Positions 35,838-46,597 are shown, counted from the first letter of the stretch. The stretch is DNA of 64,000 nucleotides from Hevea brasiliensis (GCF_030052815.1 NC_079495.1:49019043-49083042); one strand, 5' to 3'. Numbers and translations: made by a program. The notes: generated from the letters alone by a model not told the origin.

Positions 35838-36058
35838 TCAATTGGTAACACTGTGTTATTCAGTTATTTAATCAAATTGTATTATTGATGGGCAAAACTG
35901 TTATTTGATTAAATTGTGTTATTGATTGGTAAACTGTATCATTCAGTTATTTGATTAAATGGTGTTATTGATTGGCAAAACTGTATTATTCAGTTACTTG
36001 ATCAAATGGTGTTATTGATTGGCCAAACTGTGTTATTCAATTGTTTGATCAAATTTGT
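35838..36058 (+). repeat. 47-bp tandem array in R5 5' LTR (about five units)
   Basis: The unit resembles TTATTGATTGGCAAAACTGT followed by TTCAGTTACTTGATCAAAT; successive starts at 35965 and 36012 give the 47-bp period. The 3' LTR has the matching array (about 52967-53205). R6 has only one such unit (about 43030-43070). Confidence 0.85.
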
Positions 36059-36830
36059 GTTATATGAACTTTGTAAATTGCGAAATGCAATTGTGAATTA
36101 TTTGATTTGTGAATTGTCAATAAAAGATTTATATATCGCATTTGAAATTGTTATTGTGCACCACTGAGTAAATTTTACTCAGCGATAGCTTTTCATTGCT
36201 GTCGCAGGTAGAAAGACTGACAGGGCAGCAGACTAGGCTACTAGTACTACACTGAGAGTTCATCAGGTATATTGAGTATACCATATTTTGCATTTTATAT
36301 TATAATGTATGTTCACTGTATGTATATAGTGTTCTTGGTTTTGAGCAGTTGTAAATTCAAATTTGTACATTAAAGTTGTAAAAATAAATTGTGAATTATT
36401 TTGGCTTGTAAAATTTGTACTATATTTCTTTTATCTCAGCCTTTAGAAATATTGAAAAATTATTGTGGATTTGAGTTGAGAAACATATTGAGTTGATTAA
36501 ATGTTGGAGTTTGAGATTGAGAAATATATTTGAAGTGTTTTTTACAGGTTTTTGAAGAACTATTTTATTCCAAAATACAGATGGCACTCCGCCAAAATTT
36601 TTACAGAAATTACTAATAATTCAAATGTGTTAGCTTTTTCACTTCAGTTCAAAAGAAAAAATTTTTTAACACCTATAACTAGTGCTCACCACTGTAAAAA
36701 GAAGTAAGAAAAGTTTTAAAATCCCTTGTAGTGTATTTAATGGGTTATCAGTAGACGAAGTTGGTAATTCATTAGGTATACTATGGGATCATGTTATGCC
36801 TTACAAAGGAGTAGGGTGTGACATGTTTAG

Positions 36831-36842
36831 TGGTATCAGAGC
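36831..36842 (+). promoter_or_regulatory. R5 primer-binding site
   Basis: TGGTATCAGAGC lies 7 nt after the 5' LTR end (36823); it is of the tRNA-iMet type. Confidence 0.93.
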
Positions 36843-37011
36843 TAGTTTTTAAATTCGGTTTTTACCTATAATTTGAATATTCTTTCTTCATAGTACAACT
36901 ACTCAATGTTATTGTTTGATACATATAGTACATTACATTATAAATATGCACTAACGGGAGAAAATCTCCTTGTGTTATTTGTTCAGGAGGTCTAAGATCC
37001 TCGAATTGACT

Positions 37012-37629
37012 ATGGAAGAGGGTGATCGTTCAGTCGATCAATTGATAGAGGGTGAGGTACAAGTTGAGGCCCCAGCTCCACAAAGTGTCGAAGGCCCGAC
37101 TGTACCAGTTTTACCAGTGCAAATTATTGCACAAATGGCCAAGCAAATGGCCACTTTCTTTCAATAAATGGCTGATAATCTGTCAGCCCAAGCCCAAGTA
37201 CAGACCTAACCCCCACAAGGGCAACATGAAATAGAGAAGAGGGAGAAACCTGTGGGTCAGAGCTCAAGCAGTAATTTGAGGAAGAGAAAAGAATTTGAGG
37301 AGCTCCGAGCTCAGGGATATAACAGAGGTGGATTATCAAGGCAGAGACCACCAAGGTCCAGTCGTTGAACAACTAGAAGTTCCTACCCTCACTGCCAATG
37401 TGAAACTTGTGGTAAAAATCATGGTGGGGTATGCTACAAGGCCATAGGAGCCTGTTATAACTGTGGAGGCATAGGACACTTTGCTAAGGATCGCACTGCG
37501 TTCGTGAGAGTTGGACCACCTCCTACTACTGCTGAAGGGTTAGTTCAGAGCCCTGTCACTAGAGGTTCACAACCACCCAGCAGAGGTTGAGGCAGGGTTA
37601 GAGGTAACCCAGCAGGCAGCCAAGGCACA
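37012..37629 (+). pseudogene. gag: R5 gag, capsid-less
   Basis: ATG 37012 (MEEGDRS...). TAA at 37165-37167 sits at exactly the same place as the R1 stop and is followed by ATGGCTGAT. Further stops are at 37207 (CAA to TAA), one at about 37367 (CGA to TGA) and one near 37588. The capsid core is absent, as in R1. The nucleocapsid follows with CETCGKNHGGVC and CYNCGGIGHFAKDR, whose last zinc-binding Cys is Arg. The frame is continuous with protease at 37630. Confidence 0.88.
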
Positions 37630-38472
37630 GTGAATCAATCAGGGCAAGGTAGTGCTCCAATCAGAGTCTATGCAATGAGACAGAGAGAAAAGGCCGAGAC
37701 ATCTGATGTTATGGCTGGTACCTTCTTAACTTGTAATCAAGATGTATTTGTGTTATTTGATCCGGGTTCTACCCATTCTTTTGTGAGTGCTAGCATCATT
37801 GATTGCATTGCTGTTCCATGTACAAAAATGGACTTTGAGGTGCTAGTAACAAGTCCATTAGGACAAGAGGTCAGGGTTATAGAATGTATAGGGATTGTCT
37901 TTTGGTCATCCAAGGACATACTTTTCTGTCTGATCTCATTGAAATGCCTTTCAGAGATTATGATATCATCTTGGGCATGGATTGGTTAGCCAGGCATCAC
38001 GCCATGATTGATCAGAGATCAAGATAGTCACTTTTGGTCTCCTCAAGATGCTGAAGTGGTAATTTATGGGGAGAGGCAGCTATTGCCATCAAACATCATT
38101 TCAGCTGCACTAGCCAGAAAAATGATCAGAAAGGGGTGTGAAGCATACTTGGCACATGTGGTAGACACCCAAGTGGGGAGTCCAGCATTGAGGGACATCC
38201 CTACAATATATGACTTTCCAGATGTGTTTCCTGATGAATTGCCAGGATTACCTCTAGAAAGAGAGGTGCAGTTTGAAATTAATGTTATGCCTAGTGTGGA
38301 TCCAATCTCCATAACACCATACAGAATGGCACCAGCAGAGTTTAAGGAGTTGAAGGTACAATTGCAAGAACTACTTGAAAAGGGCTTCATCCGCCCTAGT
38401 GTGTCACAATGGGGAGCGCTAGTATTGTTTGTTAAGAAGAAGGATGGAACTCTTCGTTTATGTATTGTTTGA
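37630..38472 (+). pseudogene. pol: R5 protease and reverse transcriptase N-terminus
   Basis: The protease region has LFDPGSTHSFVS and VLVTSPLGQEVRV. A one-base deletion near 37880 shifts the frame, and pol text resumes from about 38056 (VVIYGERQLLPSN). RT begins with the DVFPDELPGLP and FIRPSVSQWG blocks and reaches DGTLRLCI. There the sequence switches to a second, decayed protease-like text at about 38466. Palm, RNase H and integrase are absent. Confidence 0.88.
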
Positions 38473-39450
38473 CCTGGGGTCTGCATACTTTTATGTTAGT
38501 GTTAGAACTATATGTTCTGTTGTTATTCCTTTACAGGGGAATAAATTTTGATGCATTAGTGATTAGTCCTTTAAGATAAGGATTGTGATAATAAGTGAAT
38601 TTAGTTTTGAAAGAGTTTATCGGCGACAAGTATTTTCTAACACACCATAAATTATAAAGCTAAACAGCAAGCCTACTTAATATAAGGCAAGAGGACGTAA
38701 AAGTAAGTTACAGTAATAAAATTACTCTAGATGAGGGCAAGGATGTTACTGTTAGTAATTGTTAATGGATATTGTAATCAGAATAAGATTCGAATATCAG
38801 TAAATTTGAAAAGGATAAAATATCAGAAAATTTGGTCTATTAGAATGTATCGTAGTAACTATGCAATGTTCTTGATGTTTATACTGTAAGCTGCAGATTA
38901 CAGTACCGACTTGAGATTATTGTGTGGAGCTACGTACTACTCGATAGTACACCAAGATGAGGATAGTTGCCAACGGCATCTGTTTTGGTATAGTTATGCT
39001 AGACAAAATTTAATTGTTAGAAATAAGTTTGAAAATCCTACTTAGGGATTTAAAACTCAAAAGTTAGAAAATCGAAAGGTTATAGTTTAGTACAGAAGAA
39101 AGTAAGTTATAGAATATTAAAAGATAAAAAGAGTTGTGAAAGTAGAAATTTGAATAGTTGATTCAGATATAACAAAAAAATATTACGAATGTGAGGAAGA
39201 CTATTAACAAGAATGGTCAGAGGACCAATGACTAGATAAATCATTCTACCATGACCTCAAGGGTCATTCAAGAAGGAACATGAATCGAAATATTAGACAG
39301 CACAATAGTAAGAGAAGATTGGTGTTATACAAACAAATTAAATGTTGTATTAGATTGTTAAAAGTCTTATACAAATTCGAGAGAAAGAAGATTATACGAT
39401 CATATAGAAAGGAAAAAATAAACGTATGACTATAGTAAGATGGCTATTGG
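38466..39450 (+). pseudogene. R5 decayed pol-like segment, shared with R1 and R6
   Basis: The first 110 bp can be read as a diverged protease (FDLGSAYFYVS ... DALVISPLG), so the protease motif appears twice in R5. The rest is AT-rich with stops in all frames. It aligns closely with R6 45640-46555 and more distantly with R1 1860-2450. It ends in the usual family I 3' terminus. Confidence 0.75.
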
Positions 39451-39453
39451 GTA

Positions 39454-39498
39454 AAATTTCGCGGACGAAATTTATTTTAGGAGGGGGGGGGGGAGAAT
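39454..39498 (+). promoter_or_regulatory. R5 pre-PPT hairpin and polypurine tract
   Basis: AAATTTCG (39454-39461) and CGAAATTT (39466-39473) form a perfect 8-bp stem. The purine tract that follows holds a run of 11 G before AGAAT and the LTR. Confidence 0.88.
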
Positions 39499-40107
39499 TG
39501 TAACACCCCTATGTTCGGTAGTGCATTCTACTGTTCCGGTGACCAGTGTTGTCCGGACAGCTAGGATGCCTAGAACTACACTTATATATTGATGAGGAGA
39601 CATAAAATAATGAAATACAAGAAAATAAAATATAAGAAAAATAAAGGAAAAATAATAGCAATGAAATGTAACCAAGTTAAACGAGCCGAGAACCCTAGCG
39701 ATGGGTGACCGCAACGGGAAGTCGCGGCGTGGACCGTTGACTAGCCCTGGACTGTGGGAAACCCTAGAAAATATTTTTAGGATGTAAATAAATGTCTATT
39801 GAAATATAAATATCATTAGAAATATCAAAGAAAAATTAATTATTTAATACAAAAAAAAGTGAGAAATCGAAAAACGGACAAAACTAGGTGTTACCGAAAA
39901 ATCGAGAATGCAACCCGAACAGGGGCATTGTGGTCATTTGACACCTGGAGTTATCTTTTGACTTAAATGTCCATTAAAAATAAATGATATTACACTTGGA
40001 AAATATTATAAAAAATTAAATTGGTGGTACCTAATGTAAATAGCAAAAATTGGGAGTTAAATGTGGGAAAATGAAACTTTAGATTAAATAAACATTAAAT
40101 CACCCAT
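39499..40107 (+). repeat. R5 3' LTR, left part
   Basis: It starts TGTAACACCC and matches 32700 onward, with the 5S-like block at 39675-39722. R6 inserted after 40107; the LTR resumes at 50522. Confidence 0.95.
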
Positions 40108-43100
40108 TATAACACCCCTAAGTTCGGTAGTGCGTTCTGCTGCTCCGGTGACCAGTGTTGTCCGGACAGCTAGGATGCCTAGAATTACACTTCGATATGA
40201 GTGAGAAGACATAAAATAATGAAATACAAGAAAAGAAAATACAAGAAAAACAAAGGAAAAATGATAGCAAAGAAATGTGATCAAGTTAAGCGAGCCGGGA
40301 ACCCTAACGATGGGTGACTGTACCGGGAAGTCACGGCGTGGACCGTTGACTAGCCCTGGACTGCGGGGAACCCTGGAAAATATTTTTAGGACTTAAATAG
40401 ACCCTTATTGAAGAATAAATCTCATTAGAAAGATCAAAGAAAAATTAAATAATTAGTACAAAGAAAAGTGAGAAATCGAAAAACAGACAAAACCCGGTGT
40501 TACCGAAAAATCGTGAATGTAGCCCGAACAGGGGCATTATGGTCATTTGACATCCTGAATTGTCTTTTAACCTAAATGTCCATTAAAAATAAATAATATT
40601 ACACTTAGAAAATAAAATGAAAAATTAATTTGGTGGTACCTAAAGTAAATAACAAAAATTAAAGGTTAAATGTGGAATAAGTGGGGGTTAAGTTTATAAT
40701 ATGAATTATTTGTGTGAGTGGTCCACTAATGATTAAACTAAGCATAAATTGGGCTGATGTAAGTCCACTATAGCAGCTGAAACTTCATCTTCCTCAAACC
40801 CTCTCAACATTGCCGAATTGAAGAAGAATAAAAACCTCCATTGGCGTTTCTCTTCAAGCTTCATGCACTCCTCCATTTCAACTCCAATCACTTAGGTTCC
40901 TTCACTAAAGATTGTCTACACATCATAAGGAAGAGCTTGATACCAAAATCAAGAAGTTTAATCAAGGTTTGGCAAGTTCCAACCATAAGGTAAGTTTGTA
41001 TTTTGGAAGATTACTTTGTTAAACTTTGTGTTCATGTTATGGGTGTTGGTTTTGTGAAGAAAAATTTCAAGTTTGAGAAGCTATTGATATGTTCATTTTG
41101 GACAGCCATGGAGTTATGTATTTGATGAAATATTTGTACATATATTTGATGAGAAATGATGTTGGTTATGGTGATTTAATATCCTAGTAAATTATTCCAT
41201 ATGTATATGGTGATTTTGCACTTGGAATGGAAATTGATGAATTGTAGGACACTTTGGTGTTGAGGAAGCTTTTCGGTAGCCTTGGAATTCTTTGATAAAT
41301 GTATGTGTTCAAGAAGGTGTTGGCAGAAATATTGACATTAAGGTTGATGGATATGTATATAGATTGATTGTGTAAAGTATATGTAAGAACTAGTAAGGTT
41401 TAGGTGTATATGTGATTGTACTTAGACTTTGTAAATGTGAATTTTAATTGGTGTATTAAGGATGTTTGTAATCTGCCCAAAGTGATGTTAATGTAAAGTG
41501 GAATATGGTTTTGGTAATGAACCAAAACAGAATTGGTAAGGGAAGTGGACATATAGTAATGTAAGTGTGTAATTGAGGTATGTTTAAGTAAGGTAGTTAA
41601 GGGCAGTATGCATTTTAGCCTATAACTTTAAATGTGTAACCTCAATTGGTAAGAGACCAATAGGAGGTGAAAATAGGAACAAAATGTGCCAACTTTCATT
41701 GAGAAAGCATACCAAAATTCTGCTTGCAAGGTGACATGAAAAATGACCAATTCGGATTAAGTGCAATTGAAACCTAAAAACTGACCAATTGGGCAGCAGT
41801 TAGTGTTTAGGCCATAACTCACTCAAAACAGGTCCAATTGACCTGAAATATTAACCATGAATAGTTAAGACCCATACCTACAAGTCTTATGAAGACACCA
41901 AAGCCCAGAAATGACCATAAGCAAGTCAAAAAGCTTGTACAAGTTCGGGTCCAAAAACTGGCCGAACCAAAGTTGACCAAATTGACCTAAATTTGACCTA
42001 ATTTGATGCCATTTGACCAGCAATAGTATAATGACCATAACTTGGTCTACTTAACTCAGAATGACCTAAAATTTTTCCCCGCATTCCATAAGACATAGAT
42101 CTACAAGTTTGTAGTTTTAACCGAAACCCGAAAACCGAGGGAACTAGGTCGTCCAGCTAGGTCAAACTAGTATCCTGGAATCCAGCAAGTTGCATTAAAA
42201 TGCACTAAACAAGGAAATGAGTTTGGTAAAATGTACCAACCCTAAAACCCTATCGAATGTGACATATTAATGACACTAAAACCTAATTTACCTAAAACGC
42301 ATCGAGGGTCGGTATATTAGGTGATTGAGCAAATAATAGCCTTCAGTGAATTACTTATCGAACATTATCGTTAGAGACAGTTTAATTTAGTACTGAAACA
42401 CTTCAAATTGTGTTTCTCAGTTACCAAAGACTCAGGAAAAGAGAAGGAAACACTGAGTCCAGACCAGGAGACAATTATCAGAGATTTGTGCACAACTAGT
42501 TTTCAGCTGATTTTACTCTGAATAAGATTTCATATGATTAATTGTATATTATTGTTTTTAATTATGGAAATGTGTTTGAATGGATACCTATTGCTTGAAA
42601 AGCATTGTAAATGGTTTGAAACTGTGGAAAAAATTATTTAGTGTGATTTGTGAAAATTGAAGTTAATTATGAATTGTGTTGCCATTTTGTGAATGAAATT
42701 ATGACTTTGGAAATTTATTGGATTCTCACGAATCATTTGAATAAAATGTTTGGAATTGATTTTGTGTTCACACTTAGCATGACAGTATCGTATCATTCCT
42801 TCTCCATTTATGGGGTTGTGATCATTTATTTTCCTTCTCCATTTATGGAGTCGTGATCGTTTATTTTTCTCCCTCTCTGGTTTACCAGTTGAGGTGATCG
42901 GATGAGTACTCATTATATAGCTAGCTCCCTTCCTCATTGATTTCGATTAGTGGGGTTGTGATTGCTTTGTCGTGGTGTACAACGCGGCATTGATCGGAAA
43001 TTTGTGTCATGGCTTAAGTTGTGAATGAATTGGCAACACTGTATTCTTAACTTATTCGACTAAATTGTGTTGTTATGCGATTTGATAATTTGTGAAATGA

Positions 43101-44033
43101 AGTTAAATTCTTATTGACATTTACTGTCTTTCGAATTTAACTATGTTTTGATTATTGAGATTTATTGTCAGATTGTGAAATGAATTTAAACTCTTATTGA
43201 CATATACTATCTTTTGAATTCAACCATGATTTGACTTACTGAAATTTATTGTGATATTGAGAAATGGAGTTTAAATTCTGGTTGACAATTATTGTCTTGA
43301 AATTAACTATGGTTTTAAGTATCCACTATTTATTTGAATTATGAATTGTGATTTAGATTGTATTTGGTTAATGTTGTGCACCACTGAGACATTGTCTCAG
43401 CGATAGCTTTTTATTGTTGTCACAGGTAGACAGACAGACAGGGCAGCAGACTAGGCTGCTAGTATCTCCAGCGAGAGACTACCGGGTATAATGAGTATAC
43501 CAATATTTTGTATTTTGTATTTTGTAATGTAATGTATGTTCACTGTATGTACATATTGTTGTTGGTTTTGAGCAGTTGTAAATAAAAGTTGTACATTGAA
43601 GTTGTAAAATAATTATGAGTTATTTTGGCTTGTAAAAATTGTATTATATTTCTTTTATCTCAGTCTTTGAAAAATCACTGCAGATTTGAGTTGAGAAATA
43701 TGTTGTGTTGAGAAAAATGTTGGATTTGAGATTTGGAAAATATATTGAAGTGCTTTTTATAGGTTTTCTAAAGAACTGTTTTATCCAAAATACAGATGGC
43801 ACTCTGCCAAAATTTTTACAGAAACTCCAAATAATTCAAATGTGTTAGTTCTATCACTTCAGTTCAAAAAGGTTTTTAACACCTGTAAATAGTGCTCACC
43901 ACTGTAAAAGAAGTAAGAAAAGTTTTTAAAATCCCTTGTAGTGTATTTAATGGATTATCAGTAGATGGAGTTGGTAATTCATTAGGTATACTACGGGATC
44001 ATGTTATGCCTTACAGAGGGGTAGGGTGTGGCA
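40108..44033 (+). repeat. R6 5' LTR (3926 bp)
   Basis: It starts TATAACACCC (TA in place of TG) and ends GGGTGTGGCA. It has the 5S-like block (40284-40331; AGTTAAGCGAGC, the closest A-box match to 5S), donor AAG|GTAAGT (40990), palindrome ATGAGTACTCAT (42902-42913), three 83-bp units (43092-43340), paired hairpins (43384-43425), acceptor-like TAG ending at 43762, and hairpin TGGCA-CTC-TGCCA (43797-43809). Confidence 0.95.
43092..43340 (+). repeat. 83-bp tandem repeat, three units, R6 5' LTR
   Basis: Units start at about 43092, 43175 and 43259 with (T)GTGAAATGAA... and TTGACAT...ACTGTCTTT. R2 LTRs have a single such unit near 15112-15175. The R6 3' LTR has the same three (49582-49830). Confidence 0.85.
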
Positions 44034-44041
44034 TGTTTTAG

Positions 44042-44053
44042 TGGTATCAGAGC
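44042..44053 (+). promoter_or_regulatory. R6 primer-binding site
   Basis: TGGTATCAGAGC lies 8 nt after the 5' LTR end; it is of the tRNA-iMet type. Confidence 0.93.
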
Positions 44054-44223
44054 AAAGTTTTTAAATTCTATTTTCACCTGTTATTTGAATATTCTTTCTT
44101 CATAGTACAACTGCTCAATATCATTGTTTGATACATACAGTACATTACATTATAAATATGCACTAACGGGAGGAAATCTCCTTGTGTTATTTGTTCAGGA
44201 GATCTAAAATCCTCACATTGACT

Positions 44224-45684
44224 ATGGAAGAGGGTGATCGTTTAGTCGATCAATCTATTGAGGCTGAGGTGCAAGGGGATGCCCCAGGCCTACATAATGT
44301 TAGTGGTTCAAGAAGACCACCCTGCATCATGATTTCTGCTCGATTCGCTCGTGAGATGGTCGCAATGTTCCAACAAATGGCTGGTAATGTACCTACTCAA
44401 GTCCCAATACAGACACCAGTGGTACAACCACAGTCTCCTACCAGGCAGTATGATAAATTGATGAAGTATGGGGCTACAGAGTTTAAGGGGATAGTAGATC
44501 CTCTAGAAGCTGAACAGTGGTTAGAAAGGATGGATAGGGTATTCAAGAAATTGCATTGCACGGAGGAGCTCAGATTTGAATACTCTGTATCTTTATTACA
44601 GGGGGATGCTTATGACTGGTGGAAAACCATCCCCCACAGTCTGGTAGAACCTGCAGTGCTAACATGGAATGACTTTCTCAGGGAATTCAGACAGAAATAT
44701 GTCCCTGATGCTTATGTAGACCAGAAGCTGCAAGAGTTCCTAAGTCTGAAATAGGGGGGCAGATCAGTGGCTGAGTATGAAAGGGAATTTTCCCGCCTTA
44801 GCCATTATGCAGTGAGTCTACTCTCTACCAGCAGGGAGAGATGCAAGAGGTTTGAAACCGGCTTGAAGCCCAGTATCAGATTACAAGTAGTCGGCTTCAA
44901 ACACACTAACTTCTCTGAACTTATTTCTCAAGCTCTAGAGTTAGAAAGAATCGAGTTTGAAGCTGCTCCTGAGAAAAAGAGATCAGAGAAGACAGAGAAA
45001 GAGGGAAAATCAGTAGAACAGAGTTCCAGTGGTCCCACTGGAAAGAGGAAGAACTATGAGGGACACAACAGAGGTGGCAAGAAGTCTGGTAGGGGAAGAC
45101 ATTCAGGACAGAAACCTCCTCTATCTGGTCAGCAGAGTACCAGAGGTTCCTACCATTCCCGCCAATGTGAAAATTGTGGAAGATATCATGGTGGGATATG
45201 CTATAAGGCTATTGGAGCCTGTTATAACTGTGGAGGCACAGGACATTTTGCTAAGGACTGCACCAGTAGTCGCAGAGTTGGACCACCTCCTACTACTGCA
45301 GAAGGGTCAGTTCAGAGCCCTGTCACCAAAAGCTCACAACCACCTAGCAGAGGTAGAGGCAGGGGTAGAGGTAGCCCAGCAGGCAGCCAAGGCACGGTAA
45401 AACATTCAGAGCAAGACAGTGCTCCGGTCAGAGTCTATGCAATGAGACAGAGGGAAGAGGCCGAGACATCTGACGTTGTGGCTGGTACCTTCTCAACTTT
45501 TAACCAAGATGTGTTTGTGTTATTTGATCCGGGTTCTACCCATTTTTATGTGAGTGCTAGCATCATTGATTGCATTGCTGTTCCATGTACAAAAATGGAC
45601 TTTGAGGTGCTAGTAACAAGTCCGCTAGGACAGGAGGTCAGGGAAATAAATTTTGATGCATTAGTGATTAGTCCTTTAGGATAG
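44224..45684 (+). pseudogene. gag: R6 gag with start of protease
   Basis: ATG 44224 (MEEGDRL...), the start shared with the other copies. A single in-frame TAG at 44752-44754 splits an otherwise open frame of about 486 codons. The capsid core is complete (about 44440-44860: EAEQWLERMDRVF, DAYDWW, EYEREFSRLSHYA). The nucleocapsid has CENCGRYHGGIC and an intact knuckle CYNCGGTGHFAKDC (45220-45261), then an RGRGRGRGS tail. Protease starts with LFDPGSTHFYVS, reaches VLVTSPLGQEVR, and then switches to a second protease-like text EINFDALVISPLG and a stop. This is the best preserved gag in the window. Confidence 0.93.
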
Positions 45685-46555
45685 GGATTGTGATAATAAG
45701 TGAAATTAGTTTTGGAAGAGTTTATCGGCGAAAAGTATTTCCTGACACACCATAAATTATCAAGCTAATTGGCGAGCCTATTTAATGTAAAGCAAGAGGA
45801 CGTAAAAGTAAGTTACAGTAATAGAATTGCTCTAGATGAAGGCAGAGATGTTACTGTTAGTAATTGTTAATGGATATTGTAATCAGAATAAGTTCAGATA
45901 TCAGTGAATTCGAAAAGGACAAAGGATAGGAAAGTTTGATCTATTGGGATGTATTGTAGTAACTATGCAATGTTCTTGATTGTTTATACTGTAAACTGCA
46001 GATTACAGTACTAACTTGAGATTATTGTGTAGAGCTACGTACTATCTGATAGTACACCTAGATGAGGATAGTTGCCAACGGCATCTGTTTTTGTATAGTT
46101 ATGCCAGGACATAATTTAATTGTTAGAAATAAGTTTGAAAATCCTACTTAGGAATCTAAAAATCAAAAGTTAGAATATCGAAAGGTTATAGTTCGGTACA
46201 AAAGAAAGTAAGTTATAAAATATTGACAGATAAAAAGAGTTATGGAAGTAGAGATTTGAACAGTTGATTCATATATAACAAAGAAATATTACTAATGTGA
46301 GGAAGACTATGGACCAGAATGGTCAGAGGACCAATGACTAGATGAATGATTCTAACAAGACCTCAAGGGTCATTCAAGAAGGAACATGAATCGAAATATT
46401 AGACAGGACAATAATAAGAGGAGATTAGTATTATACAAACAAATTAAACATTGTATTAGATTGTTAAAAGTCTTATTCAAATTTGAGGAAAAGAAGATTA
46501 TACGATCGTATAGAAAGGAGAAAATAAACGTATGACTATTGTAAGATGGCTATTG
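45640..46555 (+). pseudogene. R6 decayed pol-like segment
   Basis: It is close kin of R5 38540-39450. The junction to family I protease lies in a short shared stretch (CAGGGRAATAAATTTTGATG in R5/R6). No open frame of note was seen. Confidence 0.75.
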
Positions 46556-46559
46556 GGTA

Positions 46560-46597
46560 AAATTTCATGGACGAAATTATTTTAAGGGGGGGAGAAT
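46560..46597 (+). promoter_or_regulatory. R6 pre-PPT hairpin (imperfect) and polypurine tract
   Basis: AAATTTCATGGACGAAATT keeps most of the stem, with one CG pair lost by a G-to-A change. AAGGGGGGGAGAAT leads to the LTR at 46598. Confidence 0.85.

Larger units (their letters stand above)
32700..36823 (+). repeat. R5 5' LTR (4124 bp)
   Basis: It runs TGTAACACCC...GGGTGTGACA. Features are the 5S-like block (32876-32923), donor-like GTAAAT (33570, weakened), inverted repeat CTCTAATTGG/CCAATTGGAG (34234-34260), an 81-bp tandem array (35070-35312), a GC-rich cassette (35545-35663), the palindrome ATGAGTACTCAT (35714-35725), a 47-bp array (35838-36058), paired hairpins (36164-36205) and an acceptor-like CAG ending at 36547. 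Confidence 0.95.

Noticed and set aside
35838..36058. CRISPR-like regular array
   Set aside because: The units are contiguous 47-bp tandem copies without unique spacers, in a eukaryotic LTR.
38600..39440. A captured host gene or env-like gene in R5/R6
   Set aside because: There is no open frame in either copy; the readable traces at its start are protease-like and R1's version leads into integrase, so decayed pol is the simpler reading.
42638..42937. 99-codon minus ORF, also present as 102 codons at 49128-49436
   Set aside because: The two copies are the two LTRs of R6, so duplication is not evidence for a gene; R2 and R5 LTRs do not preserve it.
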